Shown here: one piece after another, positions 54,991-63,484 of the stretch | How the letters are laid out: the number at the start of each line of letters is the position of its first letter | Numbering within the stretch: the first letter of the stretch is position 1 | NCBI RefSeq assembly: GCF_002886045.1 | Contig: NZ_CP025791.1 | Span: 5,347,001-5,411,000, forward strand | Direction: 5' to 3' | Source of the DNA: Flavivirga eckloniae | GTDB taxonomy: Bacteria > Bacteroidota > Bacteroidia > Flavobacteriales > Flavobacteriaceae | Length of the DNA: 64,000 bases | The notes under the pieces: generated by a model | What the model saw: only the letters and a program-made list of their open reading frames with translations | What the model was told of the DNA's origin: nothing | Database searches by the model: none | Program-made: the position numbers and the translations under genes

Positions 54991-55120
54991 TAACGGTAAA
55001 TTGTGTGAGTAGTGAAAGATTACGTGGCACTTCCTTGTCAAAACGGTACATAGTTTGAGTGAACCACTAACCTTGATATTTACCATATCTCTTGCAATTA
55101 CTTATACAAAGTGTTATGAG
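54991..55120. repeat. Imperfect palindromic spacer, 130 bp
   Basis: The left arm TAACGGTAAATTGTGTGAGT and the complement of the right arm (CATAACACTTTGTATAAGTA) share TGTRTRAGTART, with R differences that still allow G:U pairs. The right arm encodes the last residues (NTLYK) and stop of the gene at 55098. Same family as 56161-56293. Confidence 0.6.
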
Positions 55121-56138
55121 CTTTTATACCTCTCAATGTTAGAATTACATCTTCTATTTCTTTTAAGTCGGTACGGCTTATCCATTTACTTTTTATAAGT
55201 ATGCTATTTCTATTTATTTTAATTGAGTAGAACACTTCATGTTCGATGTCGTTTTTTGAAATTACTAACTTTCTATAAAGCTTACCATTTTGAAAGTCAT
55301 TAATCTGCTCAATCTTACTCAAAAGACCAAACCTACCCAAATACTGTTTTCCATCCCTGGCATTTGTATTTTCTTGAAGGTATAACGAAATAATTGAAGT
55401 AGTTTTCTCATTTTTCAAATAACATAGATTGATAAAATCTTCAATTTTCCCGAAGTTTTCATTATAAGTCCAGCCAGATGGAACATCCATTTTTATTCCA
55501 TAGTACTTATTAATATATTTCCCTTCAATCAATTTTCCGTGTTGCTGATTTCTTATTTTTTTCTTTTCAGTATCTGTTAAAGTATCAACTCTAATGTCAA
55601 AGTTATCTCCTATTAAAATAGATTGCAAAGTCGCATTTGCACCAATATTACGCATGGTTCCATTTTGATATACTTTTTTATCAAAGAACATCTGAAGATT
55701 ATTTAAGCTTTGTATATTACCAGAAATCAGTTTTGTTTCTGCCAATTCACATCTTAAACCTTCTCTATCACCGAAATGAATTAGAGTAAACCGTATTCCT
55801 TTATCAATCACCTGTTGTGCTGTATTTCCAACTCTAACTCCTTGCTTGGGAATAACATACTTATCATCATAAACTTTAATTCCATCAAGCTCGCCTCCTT
55901 GAAATTTAAGGTGCATTAATTCTTTACCATTTTTAGAAACTGTTTTAAACTTAATGAAATCAGGTAAAAATCCACTTTTATATGATTTAATCTCTAATCC
56001 GCTTAGTTTCTTGTCAACAGACAATTCATGATCTCCAATTTTAATTAATCCTGCTCTTTTTTCATTTATCAAGTAATCGTTCTTCATATTGCATGAGAAC
56101 AAAAAAATCAATGCTGCGAATATTATAATCTTTCTCAT
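55098..56138 (-). CDS. Lipoprotein of unknown function
   Basis: About 346 residues. The start at 56138 (MRKIIIFAALIFLFSC) gives a lipobox with Cys16; an in-frame start at 56201 would add 21 residues and spoil the signal. The N-terminal half has SVDKKLSGLEIKSYKSGFLP and VGNTAQQVIDKGIRFTLIHF; the C-terminal part (about 230-340) has IKMDVPSGWTYNENFGKIED, resembling the PsbP/DUF-type fold seen in small lipoproteins. No catalytic motif. The C-terminal residues are coded by the repeat arm. Confidence 0.7.
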   Translation of the reverse strand: MRKIIIFAALIFLFSCNMKNDYLINEKRAGLIKIGDHELSVDKKLSGLEIKSYKSGFLPDFIKFKTVSKNGKELMHLKFQGGELDGIKVYDDKYVIPKQGVRVGNTAQQVIDKGIRFTLIHFGDREGLRCELAETKLISGNIQSLNNLQMFFDKKVYQNGTMRNIGANATLQSILIGDNFDIRVDTLTDTEKKKIRNQQHGKLIEGKYINKYYGIKMDVPSGWTYNENFGKIEDFINLCYLKNEKTTSIISLYLQENTNARDGKQYLGRFGLLSKIEQINDFQNGKLYRKLVISKNDIEHEVFYSIKINRNSILIKSKWISRTDLKEIEDVILTLRGIKAHNTLYK

Positions 56139-56160
56139 TTTCAGTATTCTATTGTAATTA

Positions 56161-56293
56161 AGCACGTGTTTGTGTATAAGTAGTAGCAGATTTCTACTCA
56201 CAAACCTTTCGGTTTTGTACTGAATTTGTTTTATGCTTATACTTTTGTTTTGTCACTTAAACCGTTATTACTTATACATGTTGCTGGCATTAG
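56161..56293. repeat. Imperfect palindromic spacer, 133 bp
   Basis: The left arm GCACGTGTTTGTGTATAAGT (with AGTAGC after it) and the complement of the right arm (GCCAGCAACATGTATAAGTA, with ATAACG after it) share TGTATAAGTARTA. The whole gap between two minus-strand genes is this fold. Same arm sequence as the spacer at 54991-55120. Confidence 0.65.
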
Positions 56294-56301
56294 TTTTTCT
56301 T

Positions 56302-56883
56302 TTAAAAAGTTCTTTTCCAGTAGTTATGATATTTGGTTTTACCCATTAGTTTTTCAATAAAACCAGGGTAAGTATATTTTATTTCATATTCAAAAGAATT
56401 CGAAGGATCATGAACAAATTTACTGTCAATTCGCTTTGTCAAGAAATGAATTGTTAAGTTGTAAAATGAATCATCAACACTTTTCGGATTATTTTCTTCT
56501 GGTAATACTTGCCCCTCTTCGAATTTGAAATATTTTGAAGCGTGATCAGTATAAAGTCTTCTGATTGGTTTACTATTCCTGAAGAAATCAAATGACATTG
56601 CATTTATAGTATCGAATTGGTAGAATGTCATAATTTCATGATTCTTAGATAGCTTTGATTTAATGGGGTCACTTGAAATAAAATGGCTATCGCACCTTAT
56701 GATTGTTGCGTTTTTAAAAAATGAAAAAACTATCTTTCCTTTAGATTGAAAACCATTCCAATAATCATTCAAAGTACTTTTATTTATTAGTTTGAAAGTC
56801 TCTATTCCCAGTAACTCGAATAATTCATTTTGTTTAGTTTCAAAATTTTCATTTATGATTATTCCTTGAAGTTTGAGTCCCAT
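56302..56883 (-). CDS. Hypothetical cytoplasmic protein
   Basis: 193 residues, no signal peptide or membrane helix. Aromatic- and Lys-rich, with segments such as NDYWNGFQSKGKIVFSFFKN, DSHFISSDPIKSKLSKNHEI and KYTYPGFIEKLMGKTKYHNY. No family was recognised. The gene stands alone with palindromic spacers on both sides, as would a mobile cassette. Confidence 0.6.
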   Translation of the reverse strand: MGLKLQGIIINENFETKQNELFELLGIETFKLINKSTLNDYWNGFQSKGKIVFSFFKNATIIRCDSHFISSDPIKSKLSKNHEIMTFYQFDTINAMSFDFFRNSKPIRRLYTDHASKYFKFEEGQVLPEENNPKSVDDSFYNLTIHFLTKRIDSKFVHDPSNSFEYEIKYTYPGFIEKLMGKTKYHNYWKRTF

Positions 56884-56917
56884 TTTTTTAGTAGGTTAAA
56901 TATGTTCGTTTTCTAAT

Positions 56918-57058
56918 GACTGCCAACGTGGGTTCGTGTATGTTTAGTTGCGTTGACAAGAACTAAGTTAGCAAAAGAAAACGAACCAGAGGAAATTCCG
57001 AAGGAATTTCCGAGAAGGCGATAACCAGGCAATTGGCAATACATGTTGTTGTTGGTAT
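56918..57058. repeat. Palindromic spacer with nested GGAAATTCC hairpin
   Basis: The left arm TGCCAACGTGGGTTCGTGTA and the complement of the right arm (ACCAACAACAACATGTATTG) are related. The centre GGAAATTCCGAAGGAATTTC folds on itself and resembles the centre of 50764-50882. The gap 56884-57415 holds no gene; besides this it has only the hairpin at 57087. Confidence 0.5.
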
Positions 57059-57086
57059 CTCCGACTAATCTGGTAATGTAAAATAT

Positions 57087-57124
57087 TAAAACACTGCTAA
57101 TTGTATGACTAACAGTGTTTTTTG
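57087..57124. terminator. Hairpin with T tract
   Basis: AAAACACTGCTAA and TAACAGTGTTTTTT pair with one G:T. The sequence after it (GTTTTATACGGTAT) also follows a similar hairpin at 61898-61937, so it is a repeated terminator-like unit rather than a unique one. Confidence 0.5.
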
Positions 57125-57415
57125 TTTTATACGGTATTAATTAATATCGTATATTTTCTTTAGAAAAGAATCAAGAAGCAATTCCAATAAACCTTCTTTA
57201 ATTGTACATACTGGGATTGAGCAAATTTTACTCAACTCAATACCTAATTACACACATTTTACACAAAACATGTTTTAGTAAATAAAAGCACTTGTTTTTT
57301 AATGTATTGATAGTGAGTGTTTTGGTTTGTTTAGTTGATTGGGTAATCATTTATGGCATATTTGTTTCTGTATACTTAATCGTAAAATAATTAATAATAT
57401 TAAAAATCTCAAATC

Positions 57416-57727
57416 ATGAAAAAATTAATTTTATCCGTAGCAATTTTAACTTGTGGAATGTCAACTTTTGCATTGTGTAACAACATAGAGCCTAATGCAG
57501 TAATTACTATTGCAAAGAATGAGGCGTTTAAAGAAATTTCTTTAGACAAATTACCAGAAGCTGTTACAAAAGCTGTTAAGAAAGATTTTGCAAAAGCGAC
57601 TATTAGTAAAGCTTATGTAAATAGTAGTGAGCAATATAAACTTTTGCTTACTATCGATAAGAGCGAAAGTACCTTCTACATAGATAAAGATGGGAATTGG
57701 TTGGAAAAAGATAGTATTAAATCGTAA
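57416..57727 (+). CDS. Small periplasmic PepSY-like protein
   Basis: 103 residues with a signal peptide (KLILSVAILTCGMSTFALC). The mature part (FKEISLDKLPEAVTKAVKKD, FYIDKDGNWLEK) follows the beta-alpha pattern of PepSY-like/DUF2874 proteins, where a helix with LPxxVxxAVxKxF precedes strands. Role in the family is unclear; several are induced with two-component systems. It precedes an NtrC-type regulator in the same direction, with a terminator and a repeat element in between. Confidence 0.78.
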   Translation: MKKLILSVAILTCGMSTFALCNNIEPNAVITIAKNEAFKEISLDKLPEAVTKAVKKDFAKATISKAYVNSSEQYKLLLTIDKSESTFYIDKDGNWLEKDSIKS

Positions 57728-57778
57728 AAATTGAGTGACTAAGGGGAGTAAAAAATCTTCAACCTAAATTTTGCTAAA

Positions 57779-57815
57779 TAAAAAAGGACGTTTTAAATTA
57801 AAACGTCCTTTTTTG
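57779..57815. terminator. Terminator after the PepSY-like gene
   Basis: AAAAAGGACGTTTT and AAAACGTCCTTTTTT form a perfect 14-bp stem ending in a T tract, 52 bp after the stop. Confidence 0.9.
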
Positions 57816-57845
57816 CGTTTCTATAAATATAAGAATCAGTTTATC

Positions 57846-58048
57846 TTAATTAGCGTGAATCTTGGATAAGAAAATTTATGTCAGTTTGAGTGATCCCGAT
57901 TTTCTTCGGGATCGTATCGAAAACAAGTAAATTTTTGACTGAAAAAAGCTTCTCGATAGTTCTGTTGAGCGTAGTCGAAGTGCTAAATTCTTTCAGAATT
58001 TTACTCGAAGTGACTTCCGAACTCTTAGGCAAGATTCACGTTAATTAA
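57846..58048. repeat. Element of about 203 bp with 25-bp terminal inverted repeats (MITE-like)
   Basis: The left end TTAATTAGCGTGAATCTTG and the complement of the right end TTAATTAACGTGAATCTTG match at all but one position; over 25 bp I count three mismatches. Inside is a perfect hairpin GATCCCGA/TCGGGATC and a GTTGAGCGTAGTCGAAG half-repeat. No ORF of its own. It stops 27 bp before the NtrC-type gene. A partial copy lies at 27106-27165. Confidence 0.8.
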
Positions 58049-58074
58049 TATTATTATCAGTACGAGAAGATTTT

Positions 58075-59415
58075 ATGAAATATATCCTATTAGTTGAAGA
58101 TGATGTAGCGTTTTCGGAAATGCTTAAGCAGTTCCTTAAACGGCATCAATATGCAGTTGATGTTTGTTATAATATTCAGAAAGCCACTATTCAGTTAAAA
58201 AAAGAAAACTACGATTTACTTTTTACTGATTTACGTCTTCCTGATGGCGATGGAATTTCCTTACTAAAACAAATAAAACATAGTAAAAACCCAATTCCTG
58301 TGGTTTTAATGACTGGTTACGCAGAAGTCTCTACGGCTGTGCAAGCTATGAAACAAGGTGCTTTTGATTATATTTCTAAACCCTTTAATCCAGATGAAGT
58401 TTTAGAAGTTATCGGTAATGCTTTAGAAGAAAAAGCCACCAGTTCATTAATTCCTCAAGAAGAAAATAAAAAAGAAGCAGGCAAATCGACTTTAGACATT
58501 GTTAAAGGTATAAGCACCGCCTCAAGAATGTTAAACGAATATATTGATTTGGTAGCACCAACCAATATGTCAGTCCTTATAAATGGAGAAAGTGGAACAG
58601 GAAAAGAGGTGGTTGCTAAAGCCATTCACTTAGAAAGTTTACGTAGAGATAAGCCTTTTATTGCTGTAGATTGCGGTGCCATACCAAAGGAAATAGCATC
58701 CAGTGAGTTTTTTGGACATAAAAAAGGGGCTTTTACAGGTGCTGAAAATGATAGGATAGGACATTTTGAATCGGCTAACGGTGGGACCCTTTTTTTAGAT
58801 GAAGTAGGCAATTTAACTTATGAAAATCAAGTTCAATTATTACGAGCTTTACAAGAAAGAAAAGTGAAACCTGTTGGAAGTAGCGACGAAATTAACGTTG
58901 ATATTCGTTTGATTACAGCTACCAATGACGATTTAATTCGTGCGGTAGAAAAAGGTGATTTTCGAGAAGACTTATACCATCGTTTAAATGAATTTTCTAT
59001 AAAAGTCCCCAATTTAAAAGATAGACATGACGATTTAATTCTTTATGCCGATTTCTTTTTAGATAAGGCTAATAAGCAGCTTAATAAATCAATTTTGGGG
59101 TTTTCAAAAGAAGTGTTAACCATTTTTCAGAATTATCAATGGCCTGGTAATTTAAGGGAATTATCTAACGTTATTAAAAGAGCTACTTTATTAACTCAAT
59201 CAGAAATTATTAATGTAAATGTTTTACCTACCGAATTAACACAAACTAATGACAATAAGGTTTCGCTAAATAAATTTTCAACTAAAGAAAATGAAAAAGA
59301 GCTTATTATAAATGCTTTAAAAGAAGTTGATAATAACAAAACCCAAGCAGCAAAGTTGTTAAACATCACAAGAAAAACACTATATAACAAAATGAAGGAA
59401 TACAAACTTAATTAA
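58075..59415 (+). CDS. NtrC-family sigma-54-dependent response regulator
   Basis: 446 residues. Receiver domain (1-115) with Asp8-Asp9 acidic pair region and phosphoacceptor Asp52 in LLFTDLRLPDG; AAA+ domain (about 140-370) with Walker A GESGTGKE (171-178) and the sigma-54 contact loop GAFTGAE (218-224); C-terminal Fis-type helix-turn-helix (NNKTQAAKLLNITRKTLYNK). It activates sigma-54 promoters on phosphorylation. Its 3' end overlaps the convergent hybrid kinase by 8 bp; that kinase is the likely phosphodonor. Confidence 0.97.
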   Translation: MKYILLVEDDVAFSEMLKQFLKRHQYAVDVCYNIQKATIQLKKENYDLLFTDLRLPDGDGISLLKQIKHSKNPIPVVLMTGYAEVSTAVQAMKQGAFDYISKPFNPDEVLEVIGNALEEKATSSLIPQEENKKEAGKSTLDIVKGISTASRMLNEYIDLVAPTNMSVLINGESGTGKEVVAKAIHLESLRRDKPFIAVDCGAIPKEIASSEFFGHKKGAFTGAENDRIGHFESANGGTLFLDEVGNLTYENQVQLLRALQERKVKPVGSSDEINVDIRLITATNDDLIRAVEKGDFREDLYHRLNEFSIKVPNLKDRHDDLILYADFFLDKANKQLNKSILGFSKEVLTIFQNYQWPGNLRELSNVIKRATLLTQSEIINVNVLPTELTQTNDNKVSLNKFSTKENEKELIINALKEVDNNKTQAAKLLNITRKTLYNKMKEYKLN

Positions 59416-61831
59416 GATACGTTTCCAACGAAGAAATAAAATTGTTGAGACCTTTTTCAAAATCAATAAAAGATTGATTATCAATTTCTTCTGTAGTTTC
59501 AAATACTTCTAGAAAAGGGATAATCTCCTTAACTTCTAATAGTTTAAACATACTAATCATTTTATGACTAATGCTATTAAATAAACTAGTATCGTTATTT
59601 TTTTTTGCTTCTTTTAATTGTAAATAATTCATTTTGGTATCCTCTAAAAAAGTATGCATTGTATTTTTTATAGCCGTAGCATCATAGTTTAAAAAAGATC
59701 TTATAGACACCATATTAAACCCTTCTTTTTTTGTGTTTTCATTAGTTAAAGTATTGCCATTTGCTAACAATGGTTTATTACTAAAAAATTCCTGTAAAAC
59801 ATTTTGAATTTTTTTAGAATTGAATGGTTTTATTAATACTTCTGAAAAGCCACTATCCATATAATCTTCTCTAGATATGTTTGCGCGCCCAGTCATGGCA
59901 ATAATAGGCTGCTTATTATATGATTTGTGATTTTTTAGTGTTTCCATAAAATGTAGGCCATTCATTTTTGGAAGCTGAATATCAGTTAAAACAAAATCGT
60001 AATCTATATCATGAATTGTTTTAAGAGCGGTTTGGGCATTATTAAAAACATAAGTTTCAATATCATACTGTTTTAAAAGATTTTTTAAAAGTTGTTGTAT
60101 AGAAGCATCATCTTCAACAATGATAGCCTTTAAATTAAAAATCGATTCATTTTTAGCTTCTATAGGTTCGTTAAGTGGCTTATTTAAAAGCGTTATTGGT
60201 ATTTTTAAAGTGAAAGTACTTCCTTTATTTACTTCGCTTTCTAAAGTTAATTTACCGCCTAATAATTCGGCTAGCTTTTTTGAAATAGTCAATCCTAATC
60301 CAAATCCTTTTTGCTTGTTTTCTTCGTTACTCTCGGCTTGAGTAAACGCTTTAAAAATATTTTCTTTTTGATCTTTGCTAATACCAATACCGGTATCATT
60401 AACAGAAATTTCTAACATATTTGTGTCTGTATATTGCTTTAAAGAGCTTTCAATTGTAATAGTCCCCTTGTTAGTAAATTTATAGGCATTTATAACTAAA
60501 TTATATAGAATTTGTTTCATTCGAAACGGATCACTAATAATAGGTTTATTGATAGCCTTATCATGTTTAACAACAAAATTTATTGGTTTATCTTGAACAA
60601 TGTTTTTGGCATTTTGGACAATTTCACCTAAAAGTTTTTCTAAGTTGAAAGGAACCGATTCCATAGATATATTGCCATTTTCAAGTTTAGAAAACTCCAG
60701 AAGGTCATCTACCAATTTCCACATATAGTTTGAGGCACTTTTAATATGGTCTATGTAATTATTGTTTTTTATGTTAAGAGTAGATTTTTGGAGTAATTCA
60801 CTAAAGCCCGTAATAGTACTCAATGGTGTTCTTAAATCATGGCTTACCATAGAAATTAACTGTTCTCTACTTTTTAAAAGCGCCGATGTAATTTCATTAG
60901 CTTGCTCTAGTTTTTTTCGGTATCGTTGCGCTTTCCAAAAATCATTTAAAATAATAACTGAAAAAAGAATAATGATAATAAAACTGATTCCTGCCGCAAA
61001 TAAAATAATATTTTTACTATGGTTTAGCGTCTTTTCTCGTTGCTTATTCATATTGCTGGCGTAAAGAATAACGCCCTTTTCTAAATTACTTAAAAGCTCT
61101 TGTAGCTTTCTCGAAATAGTTAAGTCATTTTCTATGAGTTCGCGTTCTTTTTTTTGGAGAGATATACGTTGGTTGTTGAACTCCATTTGAGCATCTTTTA
61201 GCATATTTTTGGAAATAGATAATAAAGAATCTATTTGTTTTTGCTCAATATTATTAATGGCATCTTGAGGGTTATACTTGTTTAGTATTCTAACATATTC
61301 TTCAAATTGTCTACGCGTTTTATTATCTAAAGCATTGGGGTTTTTAACAAGATCACCTAAGGTAACTTTTCCTAAAAGTGAATCGATGGAACTTAATTTA
61401 TTGATTGCAGTATTGATTGATTCTTCTGAATTATCATTGTGTTTTAAATTCTTTAAGTCGGTAATGTTATTTAGTTTTTTATCGATAATTAATTTAATAC
61501 TGTCTAAAATAAATTCCTGTGCGGTATCATAAACCATAAGGTTTAGCGAATCTATTTTTAATAACAAGTTTTCATTTTCATCAAGATATTCATTGAATTT
61601 TGTGCTAGAATTGAGTTGTAATGCAGCCCTTGCTAAATTTTCATTTTTATAAATATCCGCTATTAAACTACCCGTTTTAATAATTTTATTTCGGTCTGAA
61701 ATATCTTGTTTTTTAGTGAACGTTTTGATTTCAGAAAGTACTAAAAACCCAGAAATTGTGGCTAAAATACCAAGGATACTATAGCCTATTAAAACTTTAA
61801 AAGTAATTCTGTTTTTGTATGAGTATTTCAT
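59408..61831 (-). CDS. Hybrid sensor histidine kinase with receiver and Hpt domains
   Basis: 807 residues. Transmembrane helix near 12-35, extracytoplasmic coiled helical sensor to about 270 with a CHASE3-like pattern, second helix at 274-296 (NIILFAAGISFIIIILFSVI), HisKA with His331 in SHDLRTPLS, ATPase domain to about 545 (NDTGIGI, KGFGLGLTI), receiver with Asp617 in VLTDIQLPKMNG, and C-terminal Hpt with His756 in SISHKMISM. The full His-Asp-His relay could pass phosphate to the convergent NtrC-type regulator. Convergent order with an 8-bp overlap of ends is unusual for a cognate pair. Confidence 0.96.
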   Translation of the reverse strand: MKYSYKNRITFKVLIGYSILGILATISGFLVLSEIKTFTKKQDISDRNKIIKTGSLIADIYKNENLARAALQLNSSTKFNEYLDENENLLLKIDSLNLMVYDTAQEFILDSIKLIIDKKLNNITDLKNLKHNDNSEESINTAINKLSSIDSLLGKVTLGDLVKNPNALDNKTRRQFEEYVRILNKYNPQDAINNIEQKQIDSLLSISKNMLKDAQMEFNNQRISLQKKERELIENDLTISRKLQELLSNLEKGVILYASNMNKQREKTLNHSKNIILFAAGISFIIIILFSVIILNDFWKAQRYRKKLEQANEITSALLKSREQLISMVSHDLRTPLSTITGFSELLQKSTLNIKNNNYIDHIKSASNYMWKLVDDLLEFSKLENGNISMESVPFNLEKLLGEIVQNAKNIVQDKPINFVVKHDKAINKPIISDPFRMKQILYNLVINAYKFTNKGTITIESSLKQYTDTNMLEISVNDTGIGISKDQKENIFKAFTQAESNEENKQKGFGLGLTISKKLAELLGGKLTLESEVNKGSTFTLKIPITLLNKPLNEPIEAKNESIFNLKAIIVEDDASIQQLLKNLLKQYDIETYVFNNAQTALKTIHDIDYDFVLTDIQLPKMNGLHFMETLKNHKSYNKQPIIAMTGRANISREDYMDSGFSEVLIKPFNSKKIQNVLQEFFSNKPLLANGNTLTNENTKKEGFNMVSIRSFLNYDATAIKNTMHTFLEDTKMNYLQLKEAKKNNDTSLFNSISHKMISMFKLLEVKEIIPFLEVFETTEEIDNQSFIDFEKGLNNFISSLETYLN

Positions 61832-61897
61832 AAAGTGGGGCAGTAGTCTTAAAATTTAGATCTATTTAAAAACGGTTTTGTTTGTAGTTTTGTTGCT

Positions 61898-61937
61898 TTA
61901 AAAACACTGTTAATGGTATTATTAAAAGTGTTTTTTG
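61898..61937. terminator. Hairpin with T tract (repeat of the 57087 unit)
   Basis: AAAAACACTGTTAA and TTAAAAGTGTTTTTT pair imperfectly, followed by the same GTTTTATACGGTAT seen after 57122. It is upstream of the hybrid kinase start and downstream of nothing on the plus strand, so its role is uncertain. Confidence 0.4.
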
Positions 61938-62061
61938 TTTTATACGGTATGGCCCGCTAGCGTGGAAATGTTTTCCGTGCCCGTAAGAAAATAAAAGAAA
62001 GCTTTTGTAGTGAGATGATAGCTTTGTATAATGGGCTATACTTGAGGTAAAGAATCAGGTA

Positions 62062-62397
62062 TTAAAAATCTGCGCTATCAGGGTTGATTAGTGTTCCGCT
62101 AAGTCGGGAGACTTTGCAGAGCGGGGTAAGGTCAGAATACATACAATTACCACCAGCTATACATTCTATTTTAGTAGATAATAGAATATAATTATTTGTT
62201 TTGCATATTATCCTATCAGCATAGATTTTACCTTGTCTATTATTTAGAGTAAAATCAAAATATTTTTTTGATAAATCAACAGGAATTTCATGGCCCTTTG
62301 AATCAAAAATATTTAATAATCTATCGAAATCCGTAGATGATTGAGCATGGCTAAAAGTGATTAATAATATAACTATGGTATTGATAAATAATCTCAT
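62062..62397 (-). CDS. Small secreted protein, C-terminus replaced by repeat sequence
   Basis: 111 residues with a signal peptide (MRLFINTIVILLITFSHAQ). The mature part has VDLSKKYFDFTLNNRQGKIY and KTNNYILLSTKIECIAGGNC, with no family recognised. The last ~20 residues (PLCKVSRLSGTLINPDSADF) are coded by the repeat at 62091-62126 and the bases after it, so the original end was lost when that repeat arrived. It may be a non-functional fragment. Confidence 0.6.
   Translation of the reverse strand: MRLFINTIVILLITFSHAQSSTDFDRLLNIFDSKGHEIPVDLSKKYFDFTLNNRQGKIYADRIICKTNNYILLSTKIECIAGGNCMYSDLTPLCKVSRLSGTLINPDSADF
62091..62126. repeat. Copy of the GACTTTGCGGAGCGG repeat family
   Basis: TTCCGCTAAGTCGGGAGACT with TTGCAGAGCGG after it matches the right end of the repeats around the Fic gene. 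It lies inside the coding frame of 62062-62397. Confidence 0.75.
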
Positions 62398-62406
62398 TTT
62401 AGGTAA

Positions 62407-62493
62407 TGTTCGTTAAGGGACATGTTTTGCACAAGTTAAAGATTAGACTTTAACTAAATTAGTTTCTAACCTTATGTTTGTTTTTTTTATTTT
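62407..62493. mobile_element. Isolated insertion-sequence end (IS481-type relic)
   Basis: GTTCGTTAAGGGACATG and the following ACAAGTTAAAGATTAGACTT, TTAGTTTCTAACCTTATG match 63485-63568, the end of the transposase gene at the window edge. There is no transposase frame here, so this is a leftover end. Confidence 0.7.
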
Positions 62494-62598
62494 AAAGCCA
62501 AATTTAAAAATTTGGCGGTCATCTCAAATACACACAATCTTTTCATTTTAGCACTTATTAGCTATGTTTTATACATTTTATTGGCATTTCGTTATTTA

Positions 62599-62883
62599 TT
62601 ATTCTTTTTTGTTAAATACCCTGTAAAGAAATTTTCCAAAAATCAAGAAAATAAGAAATACTGTTAATGCACCTCCAAAAATTCCATTGTTAAGAATCTC
62701 GTTTATTCCATATTTGTAGATGAACAATCCCAATGAAATTGCAATATTCAAAATTCCGTAAGCAATGTTTTGAGTATTACCATAACCAAAGGAAGTTAGC
62801 ATTCGTCCTTTCCAAAAACCAAGAGCTAAGTGAAGCATAGCGTTCATTAATGTCATTCCTATTAAAAAATCAATAATTGTCAT
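62599..62883 (-). CDS. Small three-helix membrane protein
   Basis: 94 residues with three probable transmembrane helices: FLIGMTLMNAMLHLALGFW, NIAYGILNIAISLGLFIYKY and GIFGGALTVFLIFLIFGKFL. Gly-rich loop GRMLTSFGYGN between the first two. Not assigned to a family. The sequence after the stop (ATGCCAATAAAATGTATAAA on the minus strand) resembles the cassette-like spacers at 50.8-57 kb, so it may belong to the same class of loosely held genes. Confidence 0.7.
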   Translation of the reverse strand: MTIIDFLIGMTLMNAMLHLALGFWKGRMLTSFGYGNTQNIAYGILNIAISLGLFIYKYGINEILNNGIFGGALTVFLIFLIFGKFLYRVFNKKE

Positions 62884-62905
62884 ATTATTTTCACTTTAAA
62901 TTATA

Positions 62906-62931
62906 CTAAGTCGAGGGACTTTGCGGAGCGG
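62906..62931. repeat. Copy of the GACTTTGCGGAGCGG repeat family
   Basis: CTAAGTCGAGGGACTTTGCG then GAGCGG matches the right end of the repeats around the Fic gene. It sits in the gap between two minus-strand genes, 23 bp upstream of the membrane-protein start. Confidence 0.7.
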
Positions 62932-62988
62932 GAGTGACCAGTTTTGCTGGGCATGACCGTCATATGCTTTGTTAGCGGCTGGCTTTAA

Positions 62989-63447
62989 TTAATTTTCCTT
63001 TTTCAATATTTTTTGAAAGCAAATTGCTTCATTATTTCCAATATATTTCCCATAATTCGGAATTACTTTATATCTATTTTTTAAATAAAAATCAACAGCT
63101 CTCTTATTTACTTTTCTGGTTTCTAGAATTAGAAATTCATAACCTAATTTGATTGCTCTTATTTCTAATTCAGTCAAGATTTGTTTACCAACTCCAGGTA
63201 ATTTTGAATACATTCTTTTTATTTCACCCACTTTATTATCGATTTGTCGAATTGAACCACATCCTACAGGATTATTGTATTTATTTCTTGCAATTAAGAA
63301 AAACGAATTGCAATTATTTAAGTCATCGATACTAAAAGAAGATTTTCCACTATCTCCTGTAATCGATTTTAAAATTTCTGAGAGTTCCTCCATTAGCATT
63401 AAAGTATCTTTAGTTGTGGGATTCTCTTCTGTAATTGATAACTGCAT
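62989..63447 (-). CDS. GNAT-family N-acetyltransferase
   Basis: About 152 residues. The start at 63447 (MQLSITEENPTTKDTL) is preferred over 63510, since the earlier 21 residues run into the insertion-sequence end and are Lys-rich without pattern. GNAT blocks are NPVGCGSIRQIDNKVGEIKR, MYSKLPGVGKQILTELEIRA (acetyl-CoA loop, slightly divergent PGVGKQ) and DFYLKNRYKVIPNYGKY. The acceptor is unknown. It lies between two copies of the same insertion-sequence end, a position that would let it move as a unit. Confidence 0.9.
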   Translation of the reverse strand: MQLSITEENPTTKDTLMLMEELSEILKSITGDSGKSSFSIDDLNNCNSFFLIARNKYNNPVGCGSIRQIDNKVGEIKRMYSKLPGVGKQILTELEIRAIKLGYEFLILETRKVNKRAVDFYLKNRYKVIPNYGKYIGNNEAICFQKILKKEN

Positions 63448-63484
63448 TTTGCCTTTCCTATTTTTGATTTTTTCTTTCCTGCTG

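Noticed and set aside
50764-57058. Classical integron attC sites
   Set aside because: The palindromes do not show RYYYAAC/GTTRRRY boxes and no IntI is in the window; kept only as cassette-like spacers.
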